Below, piece by piece: positions 62,176-64,000 of a stretch of 64,000 bases of DNA (positions are counted from its first letter, which is position 1; every line of letters begins with the position of its first letter). The notes under the pieces are model-generated. The model worked only from the letters and a program-made list of their open reading frames with translations. It ran no database searches and had not been told where the DNA came from. Origin of the DNA: Dechloromonas denitrificans (GTDB lineage Bacteria > Pseudomonadota > Gammaproteobacteria > Burkholderiales > Rhodocyclaceae); the NCBI RefSeq assembly GCF_001551835.1, contig NZ_LODL01000035.1, forward strand, positions 302,610 through 366,609, in the 5' to 3' direction. A program made the position numbers and the translations under genes.

Positions 62176-64000
62176 TTAGCGCTTGTTGCCGGCGAGCATG
62201 GCCTTCATCGCATCGAGCCGGGCGCTGCCGGTTGCCTTGTCGGGCGGCGCGTCCTGCTTGCCGCCGGAGAAGCGGACATCCTCCTTGCCCATCTCGTCGA
62301 TGAAGCGCGAAGGTTCGCAGGGGACGAATTCGCGCGCCTGCTTGCGCCGTTCGCAGTAGGAAATGAACAGGGCGCGCTGGGCACGGGTAATGCCGACGTA
62401 CATCAGGCGGCGCTCTTCCTCGATCTTGCCGGGATCGGTCGATTCGCGATGGGGCAGGATGCCCTCTTCGACGCCGACCAGGAATACGTACTTGTACTCC
62501 AGCCCCTTCGAGGCGTGCAGCGTCGATAGCTGGACGGCATCGACTTCCTCGTCGTTCTGCTTGTCCAGCATGTTGATCAGCGCGATGCTCTGGGTCAGGT
62601 CGATCAGCGTCTTGCCGTCCAATTCGCCCTTCTTGTTCAGCCAGTTGGCGAATTCGCAGACATTGCCCCAGCGCGTTTGGGCCGTGCGCTCCTCTTCGTG
62701 ATCGTAGAGGAAGGCCTCGTAATCGATGGCTTTCAGCAGATCGGGCAGCACCTGGTGTGCCGGCTCGCGTACCGCGCGTTCCTGCGTACGGTTGATGAAC
62801 TGACAGAATTCGAGCAGCGGATCGAGTTGGCGGGGCTGCACGCGCTGCGCGAAACCTTCCTCGAAAGCCGCCTGGAACAGCGAGATATGGCGTTCGCCGG
62901 CATAGGTGCCGAGCACCTGCAGCGTCGCCGCGCCGATGCCGCGCTTGGGCGTGGTGGCGGCACGGATGAAGGCCGGATCGTCGTCCTCGTTGGTCAGCAG
63001 GCGCAGGTAGGCAATGATGTCCTTGATTTCTGCCTTATCGAAGAAGGACTTGCCACCCGACAGCAGGTAGGGAATGCGGTGGTCGCGCAGGTACTCCTCG
63101 AAGCCGCGCGCCTGGTGGTTTGAGCGGTAGAGAATGGCGTAGTCCTTGAAGTGGGCGCGATGCTCGAAGCGGTGCGCCTGCAGCTTCATGACCACGCCCT
63201 CGGCCTCAGCATCGTTGTCGCGACAGGCGGTGACGTGAATCGGCTCGCCGAGGCCGAGATCGGACCACAGCTTCTTGTCGAACAGCTTCTCGTTGTTGGC
63301 GATGACGTTGTTGGCTGCCTTCAGGATGGTGACCGTCGACCGGTAATTCTGTTCGAGCTTGATGACCTTGAGGGCCGGGAATTCGGCCGGCAGCTTCTTC
63401 AGGTTGTCGATGTCGGCACCGCGCCAGCCGTAGATCGCCTGGTCGTCGTCGCCGACTGCGGTGAACTGGGCGCGGACGCCGGTCAGCAGCTTGAGTAGCT
63501 GGTACTGGCAGGCATTGGTGTCCTGGTATTCATCGACCAGCAGGTAACGCAGCCGGTTCTGCCATTTGTCGGCAATCTCCGGATGCTCGCTGAATAGCTT
63601 CACCGGCAAGCCGATCAAGTCGTCGAAATCGACCGCCTGGTAGGCCTTCAGCGTCGCCTCGTAGGACAGATAGGCGTGGGCGGCGAGGTTTTCGTGCTCA
63701 TCGCGGACCAGGTGGCGGGCTGCTTCGGGCGTCACCAGCGCGTTCTTCCAGTTCGAGATGATCGACTGCAGGATGCGTAGCGTCGCCTTATCCACCGTTT
63801 GCGCCACCTCGCTGATGATGCCGCCGCAATCGGCCGAATCGAAGATCGAGAAGCGCGGCTTGTAGCCGAGCGCCTTGGCTTCCTCGCGCAGGATGCGGAC
63901 GCCGAGCGAATGGAAGGTGGAAATCTGCAGATCGTCGGCGTGCTGCTTGGGCAGGATCTTGCCGATCCGCTCCTTCATTTCCTTCGCCGCCTTGTTGGTG
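62176..64000 (-). CDS. rep: ATP-dependent DNA helicase Rep (N-terminus beyond the window)
   Basis: UvrD/Rep superfamily 1 helicase. From the window edge it reads TNKAAKEMKERIG (motif Ia), then STFHSLGVRIL, LLVDEYQDTNACQYQLL (motif II), VGDDDQAIYGWRGAD (motif III), KVIKLEQNYRST (motif IV), STLHASKGLEYKYVFLVG (motif V) and EEERRLMYVGITRAQ (motif VI). About 55 residues including Walker A are missing at the edge. Rep unwinds 3'-5' and helps replication past obstacles. Internal ATG 63978 is not the true start. Confidence 0.95.
   Translation of the reverse strand, partial: TNKAAKEMKERIGKILPKQHADDLQISTFHSLGVRILREEAKALGYKPRFSIFDSADCGGIISEVAQTVDKATLRILQSIISNWKNALVTPEAARHLVRDEHENLAAHAYLSYEATLKAYQAVDFDDLIGLPVKLFSEHPEIADKWQNRLRYLLVDEYQDTNACQYQLLKLLTGVRAQFTAVGDDDQAIYGWRGADIDNLKKLPAEFPALKVIKLEQNYRSTVTILKAANNVIANNEKLFDKKLWSDLGLGEPIHVTACRDNDAEAEGVVMKLQAHRFEHRAHFKDYAILYRSNHQARGFEEYLRDHRIPYLLSGGKSFFDKAEIKDIIAYLRLLTNEDDDPAFIRAATTPKRGIGAATLQVLGTYAGERHISLFQAAFEEGFAQRVQPRQLDPLLEFCQFINRTQERAVREPAHQVLPDLLKAIDYEAFLYDHEEERTAQTRWGNVCEFANWLNKKGELDGKTLIDLTQSIALINMLDKQNDEEVDAVQLSTLHASKGLEYKYVFLVGVEEGILPHRESTDPGKIEEERRLMYVGITRAQRALFISYCERRKQAREFVPCEPSRFIDEMGKEDVRFSGGKQDAPPDKATGSARLDAMKAMLAGNKR

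Overview
The window is about 64 kb of GC-rich, densely packed DNA. It most resembles the chromosome of a betaproteobacterium of the Rhodocyclales type (Dechloromonas/Azonexus/Azoarcus-like). That placement is inferred from gene content and order: a pstSCAB-phoU-phoB-phoR block, a phasin, a ParD-like/map pair, an FdhD-MobA pair, a Tat-dependent formate dehydrogenase operon with DUF3305/DUF3306 and TorD-like partners, and an aldehyde:ferredoxin oxidoreductase operon. I see no insertion sequence, prophage, CRISPR array or rRNA. One tRNA (initiator Met) is present. A dispersed palindromic repeat occurs four times, once inside a coding sequence.

Layout. 0-4.5 kb: a GT4 glycosyltransferase (cut by the window edge) with an LpxH-like phosphohydrolase, a ParD-like/map operon behind an inverted-repeat promoter, purT, and two small envelope proteins. 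4.6-8.2 kb: a TonB-dependent receptor/PepSY pair and tRNA-fMet. 8.3-14.9 kb: the phosphate regulon with a Pho box before pstS. 15.2-18.9 kb: an unusual three-gene lipoprotein cassette (two LssY_C-like paralogues and an alpha/beta hydrolase). 19-24.2 kb: an RHH-like basic protein, rpiA, phasin, patatin, and an EAL-CBS-GGDEF protein. 24.3-27.3 kb: a CheA-like kinase, receiver and CheX phosphatase module. 27.4-32 kb: a small Cys-rich protein, then kup with a shortened KdpD/KdpE pair. 32-36 kb: an HD hydrolase, then an Old Yellow Enzyme and quinone-reductase-like pair divergent from a LysR regulator.

36-61 kb is dominated by molybdenum/tungsten biology: moeA with tungstate transporter genes tupABC, a formate dehydrogenase operon with maturation genes, fdhD-mobA, mobB, and an AOR operon (ferredoxin subunit, tungstoenzyme, FAD subunit, MoaD-like protein, unknown partner). 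Two other units sit inside this stretch: a CsgG/DUF4810/DUF799 lipoprotein operon, and a PhnCDE-type ABC transporter (possible selenium, phosphite or phosphonate uptake) with a DsrE-like protein. The plausible logic is metal-oxyanion uptake (Tup), cofactor assembly (MoeA, MobA, MobB, MoaD-like), sulfuration (FdhD), and two low-potential oxidoreductases (FDH, AOR) under anaerobic control; an FNR-like box lies upstream of the FDH genes. 61-64 kb: a candidate structured small RNA, a membrane-anchored cytochrome c, an Ala/Lys-rich secreted protein, and the rep helicase, which runs off the window.

Less expected items are the lipoprotein cassette, the candidate sRNA between aor and the cytochrome, a nested stem-loop between fdhA and fdhB, an in-frame repeat insertion in an ABC ATPase, and a short KdpD/KdpE pair linked to kup rather than to kdpFABC.
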